Positions 1-8,694 are shown, counted from the stretch's first letter. The stretch is 64,000 bases of DNA from CAYFIW01 sp964500645 (GCA_964500645.1 CAZCOH010000003.1:1-64000), one strand, 5' to 3'. Program-made: numbers and translations. The notes: generated by a model not told the origin, from the letters alone.

Positions 1-311
1 CCGGAGAGTAGTGCGTCTCTCACTGCTTTTGTTCCCCTAGTCAAAAGTATTTCGTTGCTTTCTGTAGTAGCATGGTGGTATGCATTCGTTTCAGCACTGC
101 AATGGATATGTGAATGCATTTCAATAAATCCGGGCATTATGACGCCATCCGGACTTTCGATGAGATCAGAGTTTTCTATGTCTTTGTGAGTTAATTCGTC
201 TTGGTGGCATATCTTGGAGATTATCGAGTTTTCGATAACGATAGCCTGATTTTTCAAAGGAGAATCGCTTTTTCCGTCTATGGTCAGGCCTGCCTTCAAG
301 ATAGTCTTCAT
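1..311 (-). CDS. Amidohydrolase family protein, N-terminal part (cut by window edge)
   Basis: Reading leftwards from an ATG at 309-311 the frame is open to the window edge, giving 103 codons. The product begins MKTILKAGLTIDGKSDSPLK, then VIMPGFIEMHSHIHC. That is the N-terminal beta-sandwich strand followed by the metal-binding HxH of the imidazolonepropionase/prolidase branch of metal-dependent amidohydrolases. GGAG lies 8-9 bases upstream of the ATG, which supports the start. The remaining metal ligands and substrate-specific regions lie outside the window, so the substrate cannot be named. It is transcribed divergently from the Nudix gene. Confidence 0.75.
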   Translation of the reverse strand, partial: MKTILKAGLTIDGKSDSPLKNQAIVIENSIISKICHQDELTHKDIENSDLIESPDGVIMPGFIEMHSHIHCSAETNAYHHATTESNEILLTRGTKAVRDALLS

Positions 312-450
312 ACTTTGTGTCTCCAGGGTTGTATTCATCTAGTCTAGTCACTCAGCCCATTATAAGTCCTTTGAATGGGCTGTTTTCATGTTGATCGCCT
401 GCCTTTTTGACAATATACTTCGGCACGTTGGTGATTATGGAGATATGTTT

Positions 451-1215
451 ATGTCAAAACTTAAATGGAATATGAATCCTTTTGGCGGAGCCATTATTGA
501 ACCCTCTTCTCTAGACGCGAGTTCAGACCAGTTTGGCAAACAAATAACTGAGACAATTGAAATGTGTCGATCTGATGAAGTGAAAGTGATATGGCTTGAG
601 ATACCAACTGATTTGGTTAATTTGATTCCCACGGCATGTGAAAAAGGTTTCTTGTTTCATCACGCAGAGGCTTCATACGCTATGTTGACTTTGGAAGTGG
701 AGGTTGGTGCGTTTATACCTCCCTATGCTACCCATTACGTAGGGGTCGGCGGTGTCGTTTTGAATGATGAAGATGAATTATTAGTAGTGTCTGAGAAATA
801 TAGGCTTGGAGGAAGAGGTCCCTCATATAAGTTACCTGGCGGAGCCTTGTTTCCAGGGGAGCATTTGGAGGAAGCAGCTGTTAGAGAAGTTGAGGAAGAA
901 ACTGGTGTGTCCACTGAATTTGAAAGTTTAGTTTGTTTTAGGCATTGGCATGGATATCGTTATGGAAAATCGGACATTTATTTTGTTTCTAGGCTAAAGC
1001 CACTCTCAAATCAAATTACTATTCAGGAAGAAGAAATAGCAGAGTGTTTGTGGATGCCAGTAGCGGACTTTTTGGGTAGTGAGTCTATACATGTGTTCAA
1101 CAAAACGATTGTTACTGCTGCATTAAATAGTCCCGGAATATCACCGATTACCATTGAGGGTTATGAGCCTGCTGAGAGGTTTGAATTTTTTATGCCTCCG
1201 GGCACTACTGTCTGA
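451..1215 (+). CDS. Nudix hydrolase with N-terminal pre-Nudix domain
   Basis: The product has 254 residues. A complete Nudix box is visible as GALFPGEHLEEAAVREVEEE followed by TGV, matching Gx5Ex7REUxEExGU, so it should hydrolyse a nucleoside-diphosphate-linked substrate with Mg2+. The roughly 90 residues before it resemble the pre-Nudix domain of NUDT6/plant NUDX proteins. The start at 451 is preferred because GGAG (439-442) sits 8 bases before it; an in-frame ATG at 388 would add 21 residues without such a site. The actual substrate cannot be deduced. It precedes the ribosomal protein L34 operon and is probably a separate unit. Confidence 0.85.
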   Translation: MSKLKWNMNPFGGAIIEPSSLDASSDQFGKQITETIEMCRSDEVKVIWLEIPTDLVNLIPTACEKGFLFHHAEASYAMLTLEVEVGAFIPPYATHYVGVGGVVLNDEDELLVVSEKYRLGGRGPSYKLPGGALFPGEHLEEAAVREVEEETGVSTEFESLVCFRHWHGYRYGKSDIYFVSRLKPLSNQITIQEEEIAECLWMPVADFLGSESIHVFNKTIVTAALNSPGISPITIEGYEPAERFEFFMPPGTTV

Positions 1216-1222
1216 AGTCAAG

Positions 1223-1288
1223 ACCAGGTGGGACGACTCAGTCATTTTAAAAGGATGTAGTAAGCCTTTATGTCACTGCCTGGTTTTT
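1223..1288 (+). terminator. Possible terminator after the Nudix gene
   Basis: ACCAGG (1223-1228) can pair with CCTGGT (1279-1284), and a run of T follows directly. The long loop contains an inner hairpin, AAAGG (1250-1254) with CCTTT (1265-1269). The stems are short, so this is a weak call. The position, between a finished gene and the next promoter, fits. Confidence 0.35.
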
Positions 1289-1292
1289 AAAA

Positions 1293-1321
1293 TTGACACC
1301 CATTCTGGGTAAAAGTACACT
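1293..1321 (+). promoter_or_regulatory. Sigma-70-type promoter for rpmH operon
   Basis: A perfect -35 box TTGACA (1293-1298) is followed after 17 bases by TACACT (1316-1321). The rpmH start codon is 29 bases further on, so this is the likely promoter of the rpmH-rnpA-yidD-yidC group. Confidence 0.6.
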
Positions 1322-1349
1322 TTATAAGTTAATTTATAAGAGAAATATT

Positions 1350-1487
1350 ATGCCAAAGAGAACCTACCAACCGAGAAAAAGAAGACGAGCCCGTGTACAT
1401 GGGTTTAGGTCCAGAATGAGTAGTAAGGGCGGTCGAAACGTTCTTAAGAGAAGAATGTTTAAAGGTCGACACAAACTCACGGTCTAG
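1350..1487 (+). CDS. rpmH: 50S ribosomal protein L34
   Basis: The 45-residue, strongly basic protein begins [19 protein letters not shown] and contains the L34 pattern of an R-rich N-terminus, FRSRM and a GR-rich tail ending KGRHKLTV. This is the usual length for L34, a small late-assembling protein of the large ribosomal subunit. The ATG at 1350 gives the canonical N-terminus, and any longer reading upstream runs through the promoter. It heads the conserved rpmH-rnpA-yidD-yidC-jag order usually found near the chromosome origin; dnaA is not in this window. Confidence 0.97.
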   Translation: MPKRTYQPRKRRRARVHGFRSRMSSKGGRNVLKRRMFKGRHKLTV

Positions 1488-1582
1488 ATTAACGGCTCCG
1501 GCCGCCTCAATAAAACGTGTGTATGGGGTCCTATTAAGCATGTTTTTGAACGTCACATATTTGAGATGGAGTGCAGTCATTA

Positions 1583-1927
1583 ATGCAAAAGCATCGTCGA
1601 TTGCTGAAATCCAAAGATTTTGCGTCGATACGTTCTTTTGGGGATAGCTGGTCAAACAAGAGTTTCGTGTTATTGGCAAGGAAGCGCGATAACAGGTACG
1701 CTGAGAGTCCTTCAAGATTCGGATTTATAGTTTCTAAAAAGATTGGAAATGCAGTTATTAGAAATAGATTCAAAAGACAAATGAGGAACTCGGCGAACGG
1801 ATTTGATGTCAAGTGGGGTTATGACATCATTTTTATTGCTAGAAATAGGATCCATGAATGTGACTATCAAGACATTCGTAGATTTATGGGAAAATTGATT
1901 TCTGGCGCAAATTTACAAGCAGAGTAA
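1583..1927 (+). CDS. rnpA: Ribonuclease P protein component
   Basis: The protein has 114 residues and begins MQKHRRLLKSKDF, the family's N-terminal pattern. The signature helix reads GNAVIRNRFKRQMR (RNR motif), followed by DIIFIARNR. It binds RNase P RNA and helps mature the 5' ends of tRNAs. An alternative GTG start at 1571 adds four residues; GATGGA lies directly before that GTG, so it cannot be ruled out, but the ATG fits the family better. It follows rpmH by about 95 bases in the conserved order. Confidence 0.93.
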   Translation: MQKHRRLLKSKDFASIRSFGDSWSNKSFVLLARKRDNRYAESPSRFGFIVSKKIGNAVIRNRFKRQMRNSANGFDVKWGYDIIFIARNRIHECDYQDIRRFMGKLISGANLQAE

Positions 1928-1959
1928 AGTGCAATTAGATTTAGTTTCCTGTTCAAATT

Positions 1960-2244
1960 ATGATAAATAAAGTCCGCAATCTGAATAAAGTGATTGAAAC
2001 TTTTCTTTTAGCCCTCATCAAGGGTTATCAGAGGTTGATATCCCCATATTTGCCAGCCGCCTGCAGGCATATTCCAACCTGTTCCTCGTACGCTCATGAA
2101 GCAATTAGTCTGCATGGTATTCGTAGAGGTGTTTTATTATCCGTGTCAAGAGTCATAAGGTGTAACCCATTTGGGACGAAAGGCTATGATCCAGTACCCT
2201 CTAAGAGATCTGATAGCTACCTTGCAAAACAAGAGTGTGTATAG
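1960..2244 (+). CDS. yidD: YidD membrane protein insertion efficiency factor
   Basis: The protein has 94 residues. It carries the family pattern YQRLISPYLPAACRHIPTCS, then YAHEAI, RVIRCNPFG and GYDPVP with the conserved cysteines. YidD is a small membrane-associated protein that assists YidC-dependent insertion. It lies between rnpA and yidC as in most bacteria, but a PQQ-repeat gene is interposed here. The N-terminus MINKVRNLNKVIETFLLA is slightly longer than usual. Confidence 0.92.
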   Translation: MINKVRNLNKVIETFLLALIKGYQRLISPYLPAACRHIPTCSSYAHEAISLHGIRRGVLLSVSRVIRCNPFGTKGYDPVPSKRSDSYLAKQECV

Positions 2245-2248
2245 CGTA

Positions 2249-3421
2249 ATGACTAGCTTAAGAAGGAGAATGGTCGTTCCTTATATTCTGATTACATCAA
2301 TGCTATTACTGGTTACATCGTTAGCTTGTTCAAGTTTGTCTAACCCTGAGGGTTGGTCTGGTGGCGTATTAGTGGGTGAATCCATAGTGGTTGCGAGCAT
2401 GGATGGCCAGGTGCTATCGCTTGATATTGAAACAGGGGAACATAACTGGGAACCTGCTTTGATCAGGGTAGACGATAAAAATAAGAATAGGCGAGCGATA
2501 TATGGAACCCCTTTGGTTGAAGATAACGTCATATTCGTGACTTCCTACGATGGGAAGGTTCATGCATACTCTTCCGACGATGGAAGGCTACTAGAGACAG
2601 AGCCAGTCGCAGAGGAATTTGTAGGGGGGATTTCATACTATGAGGATATGCTATTTTTTGGTTCCAGCGACGGTGTTATGTACGGCTATGATGTAGACAT
2701 CATGGATCAAACCGTTATGATGAAAAAGGCGTGGGAATTTAAGGTAAATGGCAGCATTTGGTCTACTCCGGTTATTGCTAATGGATTGTTGGTTTTTACC
2801 TCTCTAGATCACTTTATATATGCCTTGGATCCTTTAGATGGAAGTTTTGTATGGAAGATGGAAACGGGGGCTGCCTTAGTGTCTAGTCCTGTCGTTGCCG
2901 GGGATAATTTGTTTGTCGGATCTTTCGACACAAATTTCTATGCAATTGATGTAAATTCCGGAAAAGAGAAATGGAGATTTACAGACTCTTCAAACTGGTA
3001 TTGGGGAAGCGCTCTTTTAAGCGGGGATAATATATATGTGCCATCCCTTGAAGGTAAACTATATGCCCTTAACCAACAAAATGGTGCAAAACAATGGGAA
3101 ACTGAGGTAGTTGGTCCGATTGTGGGAACGCCGGCTATAGTTTCAGACATGATTGTATTTGGGTCTCGAGATGGACAAATACGCGTGGCGGAGCTATCTT
3201 CGGGGATGATACTTGCAAGCTGTGATGTTGGGGAAAAAATCGAATCTCCATTAATATCAACTGAAAATGCGGTCTATTTTAGCGCTAGGGATCATTCTGT
3301 GAGATCTCTTTTGATCAAACAAAACGGGAATCCGGATGAGAAATGGGATTCTCCTTACTTCTCTGAAAAAGCTAAGGACGAAGAGGATCCCACCCCTAAT
3401 GACTGGTCGCCGTCTTGTTAA
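2249..3421 (+). CDS. PQQ-like beta-propeller repeat protein, membrane anchored (BamB-like)
   Basis: The product has 390 residues. MTSLRRRMVVPY starts a signal-like segment with three arginines, a hydrophobic stretch and the end VTSLACSS. This resembles a lipoprotein site, although Ser at -3 is not classical. The rest is a series of beta-propeller blades with repeated GxVYALD/W patterns such as YALDPLDGSFVWKMETG and YAIDVNSGKEKWRF. The start at 2249 lies 4 bases after the yidD stop. Its place between yidD and yidC suggests a role in envelope protein biogenesis, but that is inference. No quinone-dehydrogenase catalytic residues are apparent. Confidence 0.75.
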   Translation: MTSLRRRMVVPYILITSMLLLVTSLACSSLSNPEGWSGGVLVGESIVVASMDGQVLSLDIETGEHNWEPALIRVDDKNKNRRAIYGTPLVEDNVIFVTSYDGKVHAYSSDDGRLLETEPVAEEFVGGISYYEDMLFFGSSDGVMYGYDVDIMDQTVMMKKAWEFKVNGSIWSTPVIANGLLVFTSLDHFIYALDPLDGSFVWKMETGAALVSSPVVAGDNLFVGSFDTNFYAIDVNSGKEKWRFTDSSNWYWGSALLSGDNIYVPSLEGKLYALNQQNGAKQWETEVVGPIVGTPAIVSDMIVFGSRDGQIRVAELSSGMILASCDVGEKIESPLISTENAVYFSARDHSVRSLLIKQNGNPDEKWDSPYFSEKAKDEEDPTPNDWSPSC

Positions 3422-3451
3422 CTTTGGGTAACTAAATAGAGGTATTTGATT

Positions 3452-4369
3452 TTGGAATTTTTGGGCCAAATATGGAGCAACGTATTCATTCAACCAATGA
3501 TTAATACGTTGATTTTGCTTTATAGTTTAGCGTTTAGTAATTTCGGCATAGCAATAGCGATTTTTACAATAGTTATTAGGGCAGCAATGATGCCGCTTAC
3601 TGTGAAACAAAGTAAGCAAATGAAAGCTATGTCTGCATTGCAACCAAAAATAAAAGAGATACAGAATCGATTTGCCAATGACAAACAAAGGCAATCAAAA
3701 GAAACTATGCAGCTATATAAGGACCAGGGAGTCAATCCAATTGGATGTCTTGGTCCCATGTTTATTCAGATGCCTATTTGGATTGGTCTTTATCAGGCTA
3801 TATTAAAGACGGTTCCTACTACACCTGAGAGCCTTGTTGGTTTATCGGGAAACCTCTATACATGGTTGCCATTCGTCCAGGAAGTGATACCAATCAATAG
3901 CGAATTTCTATGGTTGGATCTTTCGTCTCCTGATCCGCTTCCAGTATTACCTTTGCTGGTAGGTATATCTATGTTCCTAATGCAAAAAATGACAACTATG
4001 CCTGCTGCTGATGAAAAGCAAGCTTCAACGAATCGTATGATGCTTTGGATGATGCCACTTATGTTCGGGTTTTTTTCAATGCAATTTCCCAGTGGACTGG
4101 CGTTATATTGGGTCATTTCCAACTTGGTGGGAATTGTGATACAAGGTTTCATAACAGGGTGGGAACCGTTACAAAATTTATTAGATTTTAAAAAGAGTCG
4201 TTCTCCAGAACCGGCAACAGCTATGGCTTCTGTGGGGAACGCTGCACTCGAGGAGAGTGAACAAAATGGAATCGATAGAGATGACAGGGAAGACAGTGGA
4301 CGAGGCTCTGGAAATCGCCCTAAGAGAACTCGACGCCGACCGCGGAGAGGTCGAAATAGACGTCATTAG
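3452..4369 (+). CDS. yidC: Membrane protein insertase YidC/Oxa1 family
   Basis: The protein has about 305 residues and is the short type without the large periplasmic domain. It contains AFSNFGIAIAIFTIVIRAAM, PLTVKQSKQMKAMSALQPKI, YKDQGVNPIGCLGPMFIQMP and LALYWVISNLVGI, which are the Oxa1 core. It inserts membrane proteins. No ATG is available; TTG at 3452 sits 9 bases after AGAGG, and TTG at 3446 is the alternative. The C-terminus is a long charged tail ending RPKRTRRRPRRGRNRRH, which could contact the ribosome. That tail is encoded in the stretch shared with jag. Confidence 0.93.
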   Translation: MEFLGQIWSNVFIQPMINTLILLYSLAFSNFGIAIAIFTIVIRAAMMPLTVKQSKQMKAMSALQPKIKEIQNRFANDKQRQSKETMQLYKDQGVNPIGCLGPMFIQMPIWIGLYQAILKTVPTTPESLVGLSGNLYTWLPFVQEVIPINSEFLWLDLSSPDPLPVLPLLVGISMFLMQKMTTMPAADEKQASTNRMMLWMMPLMFGFFSMQFPSGLALYWVISNLVGIVIQGFITGWEPLQNLLDFKKSRSPEPATAMASVGNAALEESEQNGIDRDDREDSGRGSGNRPKRTRRRPRRGRNRRH

Positions 4370-4919
4370 CCGAGGAAAGTCGGGGATGTTTGGAATAGGA
4401 AGTGAGCCGGCGAAGATAAAAGTAACAAAATTATCAATAGAATCTAATGAGCTTGATTCTCCGGATTTAGTCACTGTTTCTAGAGAGGTGATTAACAATT
4501 TGATTTCCTATATGGGTGTGAATGTTATTTCTAATCTCAGACAATCCGATAGTGAAGATATTGGGGGACCTGTATTTGAGATAGAAGGTGATGATTCTGG
4601 ATTGTTAATAGGAAGGAAAGGTGAGACTCTTCGATCCTTGCAATTTTTGGTTAGATATTTGGTTAGCAAGAAGACAGGACAGAGAGCCAATCTTTCTCTA
4701 GACGTAGAAGGATACGATGAAAGAAGACGGCAATCACTTAGTAATTTGGCAAATCGGGTGTCGCAACGAGTAGTTAAAACTGGACGTTCAATAGAACTTG
4801 AGCCCATGAATGCACGTGAAAGAAGAGTTGTGCATATGGCATTATCGGATAGAGATGACGTTTTTACTGAGAGTTCTGGCAGTGGAGAGGATAGAAGGGT
4901 TGTGATTTCTCCGTCTTAG
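4266..4919 (+). CDS. jag: Jag/KhpB RNA-binding protein (Jag_N-KH-R3H)
   Basis: The product has 217 residues in three parts. The Jag_N domain begins MESIEMTGKTVDEALEIAL. A KH domain has the GxxG loop in GLLIGRKGETLRSL. The R3H domain ends with ARERRVVHMALSDRD and EDRRVVISPS. The protein binds RNA and belongs with yidC in the conserved order. ATG 4266 is chosen because AGGAG (4251-4255) is 10 bases upstream; GTG at 4257 is too close. The first 104 bases overlap yidC in another frame, so the whole Jag_N start is double-coding. Confidence 0.92.
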   Translation: MESIEMTGKTVDEALEIALRELDADRGEVEIDVISRGKSGMFGIGSEPAKIKVTKLSIESNELDSPDLVTVSREVINNLISYMGVNVISNLRQSDSEDIGGPVFEIEGDDSGLLIGRKGETLRSLQFLVRYLVSKKTGQRANLSLDVEGYDERRRQSLSNLANRVSQRVVKTGRSIELEPMNARERRVVHMALSDRDDVFTESSGSGEDRRVVISPS

Positions 4920-4975
4920 TAATTATGCGCCACTGGAATAATATGGTGATTCTAGTTTAAACTTCTCTCACAATA

Positions 4976-5812
4976 ATGATCGACTATTTTGCTATAGGGC
5001 ATATCACAGAGGATAGGGTAGACGAGGTTTTAATGCCTGGCGGGGCAGTGTTTTATGGCACCCTGACTGCATCAAAATTGGGTCTTACGACGGCTATTTT
5101 AACTAGTTGTCCGAAGGGTTACTTGCCTCCAGAGAAGTTGAACTCCACGGAAATATCAATAGTAGAATCTGAGCAAATAACGAGATTTCAAAACATATAT
5201 AAACTCGATGATTCCGAGTCTTATCGTACTCAAATTGTGGAAAGTACCGCAGGGAATATTCATGTGAATGATGTTCCTACTGATTGGCTAGACTCAAAAT
5301 TGATACATTTAGGACCATTAGTTGGAGAGATAGATGATGAGGTTGTCAAACTGTTTCCTGGCGCACTTGTTGCTCTTTCATTACAAGGCTGGCTAAGGCA
5401 CATAGATTCAAATGGGTTGGTTCAAAATAAAGCGTGGTTGGGAACCGATATACTCCCGTACGCCGACCTTGCATTTTGCTCCGTAGAGGATCTAAGTCCT
5501 GATGTAGATATTGAAGAATGGGCTAAGCTTGCACCTTTGTTAGCGATTACTGATGGCAGGCGTGGTGCAACGATTTATGAAAAAGGTGTACCTTTTAAGA
5601 TTGACCCGATTCCTGTTGAAGAGGTTGACCCAACGGGCGCGGGAGATGTTTTCGCTGCTGCATTTTCGATCAGATATTGTGAGACTAGAGACTCAAGGGA
5701 ATCTGCAATTTATGCTTCTGTTGTTGCGGGTCTTAGCGTTTCATCTTTGGGTGCGGATTCTATACCGGATAGAGGTTATATTTGCGAAGTCATGAAGAAA
5801 TTGAATTTCTAG
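4976..5812 (+). CDS. PfkB-family carbohydrate kinase
   Basis: The protein has 278 residues. The N-terminal half has MPGGAVFYGTLTASKLG, the glycine-rich lid region. The C-terminal half has the family signature DPTGAGDVFAAAF near residue 218, with the catalytic Asp and anion hole. It phosphorylates a sugar or nucleoside hydroxyl with ATP; the substrate cannot be read from the sequence. There is no clear ribosome site before the ATG. It stands after jag and before a permease, with no obvious functional link. Confidence 0.85.
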   Translation: MIDYFAIGHITEDRVDEVLMPGGAVFYGTLTASKLGLTTAILTSCPKGYLPPEKLNSTEISIVESEQITRFQNIYKLDDSESYRTQIVESTAGNIHVNDVPTDWLDSKLIHLGPLVGEIDDEVVKLFPGALVALSLQGWLRHIDSNGLVQNKAWLGTDILPYADLAFCSVEDLSPDVDIEEWAKLAPLLAITDGRRGATIYEKGVPFKIDPIPVEEVDPTGAGDVFAAAFSIRYCETRDSRESAIYASVVAGLSVSSLGADSIPDRGYICEVMKKLNF

Positions 5813-5941
5813 TTGACTTTGTTGCCTATTTGTACATCTGGGGACATAATTGCCTTATTCACATAGCTTTTATTTCTGCGCTGTGACTTTGGACTAGAAT
5901 CGAAGTCCTCACTCTTGCGTATGCGACATTCATAGGTGGGT

Positions 5942-7054
5942 ATGAAAATAGACTTTACTCTGGAAAAGATAACAAAAATTGCTTTAGTTATCTTCATACT
6001 AGCGGCTCTTACATTTGTACTTTATTTTGTAAAAGGAGCTCTATTCCCGTTTGCTATAGGAATAGTTTTAACCTATGTTCTGCATCCTTTAGTTATTTCC
6101 TTGGAAAGGATCCTTCCCTTTAAAGAACAGCATCCAAATCTTATTCGTAGCATTGCTATTGCTATTGTTTATTTACTCATGGCCCTTGCGTTGATCTTCG
6201 CGTTGATATTGATAGTCCCGCCTTTGTTCAGTCAGTCGACGGAATTACTAAGTAAATTGCCCGCATTTATAACCGATGCTCGTAATACGGTGGAAGGGTG
6301 GAATAGAGAATACGCTACCAGCATTCCTGAGGAAATCCGTCTTGAAATCGACGATATGTTGGCAAATGCGGGAGAGATTCTAGTAGGGGCGTTCAGAGGA
6401 ATAATCAATCGAACGGCTTTGGCCGTAGTTCATGCGTTGACGTTAGTTGTGGGGTTGGTTGTAGTACCAATCTTTGTTTTTTATCTATTGAAAGATAAAG
6501 AAAAAGTTCATGAATCTTTCATAGAGTCGTTTCCACCAGAAATGCAAATTCATGTAGTTCATATATTGAGAATATTAAATCGAATTGTAGGGGCATATGT
6601 GCGTGCTCAAGTATCTTTGGCGGCGGGTGTCTGGGTCGTGATTTCGGTGGGATTATTTTTTATGGGTGTGGAATACGCAGTGCTATTGGGTTTCGTAGCG
6701 GGTGTGTTTGAATTTGTACCTATAGTGGGAGCATGGTTAGGCGTGATACCTGCGATAGTGGTCACCCTTTCCACATCCCCTGAAAAAATTCTGTGGGTCA
6801 TCTTACTCTACGCCGGGGTTCAGACTATTCAGGGCGCCTTCGTAATACCACGCATACAGAGTTTTGCAATGAAGGTGCATCCTTTGTTGGTTTTAGTAGC
6901 GATTGTTCTAGGAAGTGAGATTGGTGGCTTGTGGGGTGTAATAATTGGGCCACCTGTTGCGGCATCAATAAAGGAAATATTGGTTTATTTCTCAAATCCA
7001 GATGGGTACACTAATTCTGATGCTGTTTCAGTGGAAATTTCCGATAATACTTAG
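5942..7054 (+). CDS. AI-2E family transporter (PerM-like permease)
   Basis: The protein has 370 residues with about eight membrane segments. It shows the family architecture: paired N-terminal helices, a roughly 100-residue soluble region, then the conserved C-terminal half with VPIFVFYLLKDKEK, GAYVRAQVSLA, EFVPIVGAWLGVIPAIVV and LVLVAIVLGSEIGGLWGVII. Members export small molecules or act as Na+/H+ antiporters; autoinducer transport is shown for few, so the name is only a family label. ATG 5942 directly follows AGGTGG (5934-5939). GTG 5936 is an in-frame alternative. Confidence 0.88.
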   Translation: MKIDFTLEKITKIALVIFILAALTFVLYFVKGALFPFAIGIVLTYVLHPLVISLERILPFKEQHPNLIRSIAIAIVYLLMALALIFALILIVPPLFSQSTELLSKLPAFITDARNTVEGWNREYATSIPEEIRLEIDDMLANAGEILVGAFRGIINRTALAVVHALTLVVGLVVVPIFVFYLLKDKEKVHESFIESFPPEMQIHVVHILRILNRIVGAYVRAQVSLAAGVWVVISVGLFFMGVEYAVLLGFVAGVFEFVPIVGAWLGVIPAIVVTLSTSPEKILWVILLYAGVQTIQGAFVIPRIQSFAMKVHPLLVLVAIVLGSEIGGLWGVIIGPPVAASIKEILVYFSNPDGYTNSDAVSVEISDNT

Positions 7055-7107
7055 CAAACTTACTTAAATTTATACTAGAAAATGTTCTCTTGGTGGAAGT
7101 AAAAATT

Positions 7108-7830
7108 ATGTCGGAAACTACTCTCATTTATGATGGTGCTATCGCGGTTTTTAGCTTTGAGGATGATACTGACTTTGACCAAGTGGACTGGGAGATCGCT
7201 AAGGCTTGTGAGGGTGTGAGGTTTGAATCTGATGCTAGAGCCCTGTTGCTTACTTCAAAAAATGATTCATTTCTGAATAAGCCAAAGAAACTAAAGGATT
7301 CTATAGAATCCAATTTCAGTCGGCATATTTCTGAAATGGAGATCCCTGTCATAGGCGTCGTAGAAAAGAATGCATACGGAGTAGGGTTGGAATTAATCCT
7401 TGCTTGTGATATTCGGGTTTGTTCTGTGAATAGCAAATTCGCTATGAATCACATTGTGGAAGGATCTTTGCCGTTGAATGGTGGAACACAGAGGCTGCCA
7501 AGAATTGTGGGACAGGGTAGGGCATTAGATTTAATGCTATCTGGCAGGGAATTTGACTCAAATGAAGCTCATGATAGCGGTGTGGTCCAATACGTCAGCG
7601 AATTATCAACATTGGATGATGCTTTAAATCTGGCAAAGACAATTTCAAATTATGGACCTATTGCAGCTAAATATTTAAAAGAGGCAGTCAAGTCTGGTGT
7701 AGACATGTCATTTAAACAGGGCATGAACCTTGAAGCCGATCTTAGCGTAATACTGCAAAGTACCGTGGATAGATCGGAAGGTATTCAGTCTTTTTTGTCT
7801 GGTACTAAACCCAGATATAAGGGTGAATAG
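7108..7830 (+). CDS. Crotonase-superfamily protein (enoyl-CoA hydratase/isomerase-like, divergent)
   Basis: The product has 240 residues with a crotonase core: NAYGVGLELILACDIRV, the second oxyanion-hole loop, and PLNGGTQRLPRIVGQGRALD. The first loop, usually xFCAGxD, is degenerate here (SKNDSFLNKPKK). Where hydratases have Glu in the PE(I/V) segment before GTxPGxGG, this protein has NHIVEGSLPL with His. True hydratase activity is therefore doubtful. ATG 7108 has GGAAG upstream. It is followed after 10 bases by a second crotonase, suggesting one acyl-CoA pathway or a mixed trimer. Confidence 0.8.
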   Translation: MSETTLIYDGAIAVFSFEDDTDFDQVDWEIAKACEGVRFESDARALLLTSKNDSFLNKPKKLKDSIESNFSRHISEMEIPVIGVVEKNAYGVGLELILACDIRVCSVNSKFAMNHIVEGSLPLNGGTQRLPRIVGQGRALDLMLSGREFDSNEAHDSGVVQYVSELSTLDDALNLAKTISNYGPIAAKYLKEAVKSGVDMSFKQGMNLEADLSVILQSTVDRSEGIQSFLSGTKPRYKGE

Positions 7831-7840
7831 AGTTATATAT

Positions 7841-8563
7841 ATGGATAACGTCATTATTTACGAAAAAATTGAATGTGTGGCTTTTTTAACACTCAATCGT
7901 CCAGATATGATAAATGCATTCAATGTTGCAATGAGAGATGAAATGTATGAATTATTACGATTGACTGATGAGGATCCTGATTGTTCAGTAGTGGTCATAC
8001 GTGGGGCCGGAGATCGTGGGTTTTGTGCTGGTGCAGACCTAACGGAATTTGGAACTGCGCCGTCTCAAGTCATAGCTAGGAAGGTTAGATGGGAGCGAGA
8101 CTTATGGGGATTGTTTCAATCTCATAGAAAACCATTAATAGCTTCTTTACATGGCCATGTTATTGGATCTGGGGTGGAAATATCCTCGCTATGCGATATT
8201 CGAGTAGCAGCAGACAACTGTAAATTTAGGATGCCAGAAGTAGCATTAGGTATGATTCCAGCGGCAGGTGGAAGTCAGTCGATATCGCGTCTTGCTGGTG
8301 AGTCAGTTGCTTTAGATATGTTATTAACTAATAGGGTTTTTACTAGTGATTATGCTAGAAAAATTGGTCTTGTTGACAGGGTAGTATCACCGGATAAATT
8401 GAATTCGGCAACAATGGACCTAGCAAATCAGATAAAGATGTTTGATGGTGGTCTAATTGGACAAATAAAACAAATGGTTCGTCTGGGTGGAGATATGAGT
8501 TTGCACGCCGCGCTACAGTTTGAAAATAGGAACGCTCGTCTATTAAATGCTTTATTGAGCTAA
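7841..8563 (+). CDS. Enoyl-CoA hydratase/isomerase family protein
   Basis: The product has 240 residues. Both oxyanion-hole loops are intact: RGFCAGADLTEFG and HGHVIGSGVEISSLCDIRV. The MPEVALGMIPAAGGSQSISR segment keeps the acidic residue used by hydratases. The second acid position lies in VALDMLLTN (Asp). It likely hydrates or isomerises an acyl-CoA. GTG 7823 overlaps the previous stop and would add six residues; ATG 7841 matches the usual N-terminus. It is paired with the preceding crotonase. Confidence 0.87.
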   Translation: MDNVIIYEKIECVAFLTLNRPDMINAFNVAMRDEMYELLRLTDEDPDCSVVVIRGAGDRGFCAGADLTEFGTAPSQVIARKVRWERDLWGLFQSHRKPLIASLHGHVIGSGVEISSLCDIRVAADNCKFRMPEVALGMIPAAGGSQSISRLAGESVALDMLLTNRVFTSDYARKIGLVDRVVSPDKLNSATMDLANQIKMFDGGLIGQIKQMVRLGGDMSLHAALQFENRNARLLNALLS

Positions 8564-8573
8564 ACTAAAGAAA

Positions 8574-8647
8574 TGGCTGCCCGGCCAGGATTCGAACCTG
8601 GGTCGAAGGATTCAAAGTCCTTAGTGCTACCACTACACCACCGGGCA
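8574..8647 (-). tRNA. tRNA-Gln (anticodon UUG)
   Basis: On the minus strand, acceptor TGCCCGG pairs with CCGGGCA, followed by discriminator G and an encoded CCA (8574-8576). The anticodon loop is CTTTGAA (8611-8617), giving UUG. The T arm contains GGTTCGAATCC. All arms are intact. Confidence 0.96.
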
Positions 8648-8665
8648 TCGTGCAATCGACTTACT

Positions 8666-8694
8666 AGTATAGAACAGACTTGAGAAACTCTCAT
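8666..8694 (-). promoter_or_regulatory. Possible promoter of tRNA-Gln
   Basis: On the minus strand, TATACT (8671-8666) is a near-perfect -10 box. ATGAGA (8694-8689) lies 17 bases upstream and matches the -35 consensus at four of six positions. Transcription would begin about a dozen bases before the tRNA. Confidence 0.4.

Noticed and set aside
1293..1349. N-terminal extension of ribosomal protein L34
   Set aside because: It would encode the promoter region; the canonical protein starts at 1350.
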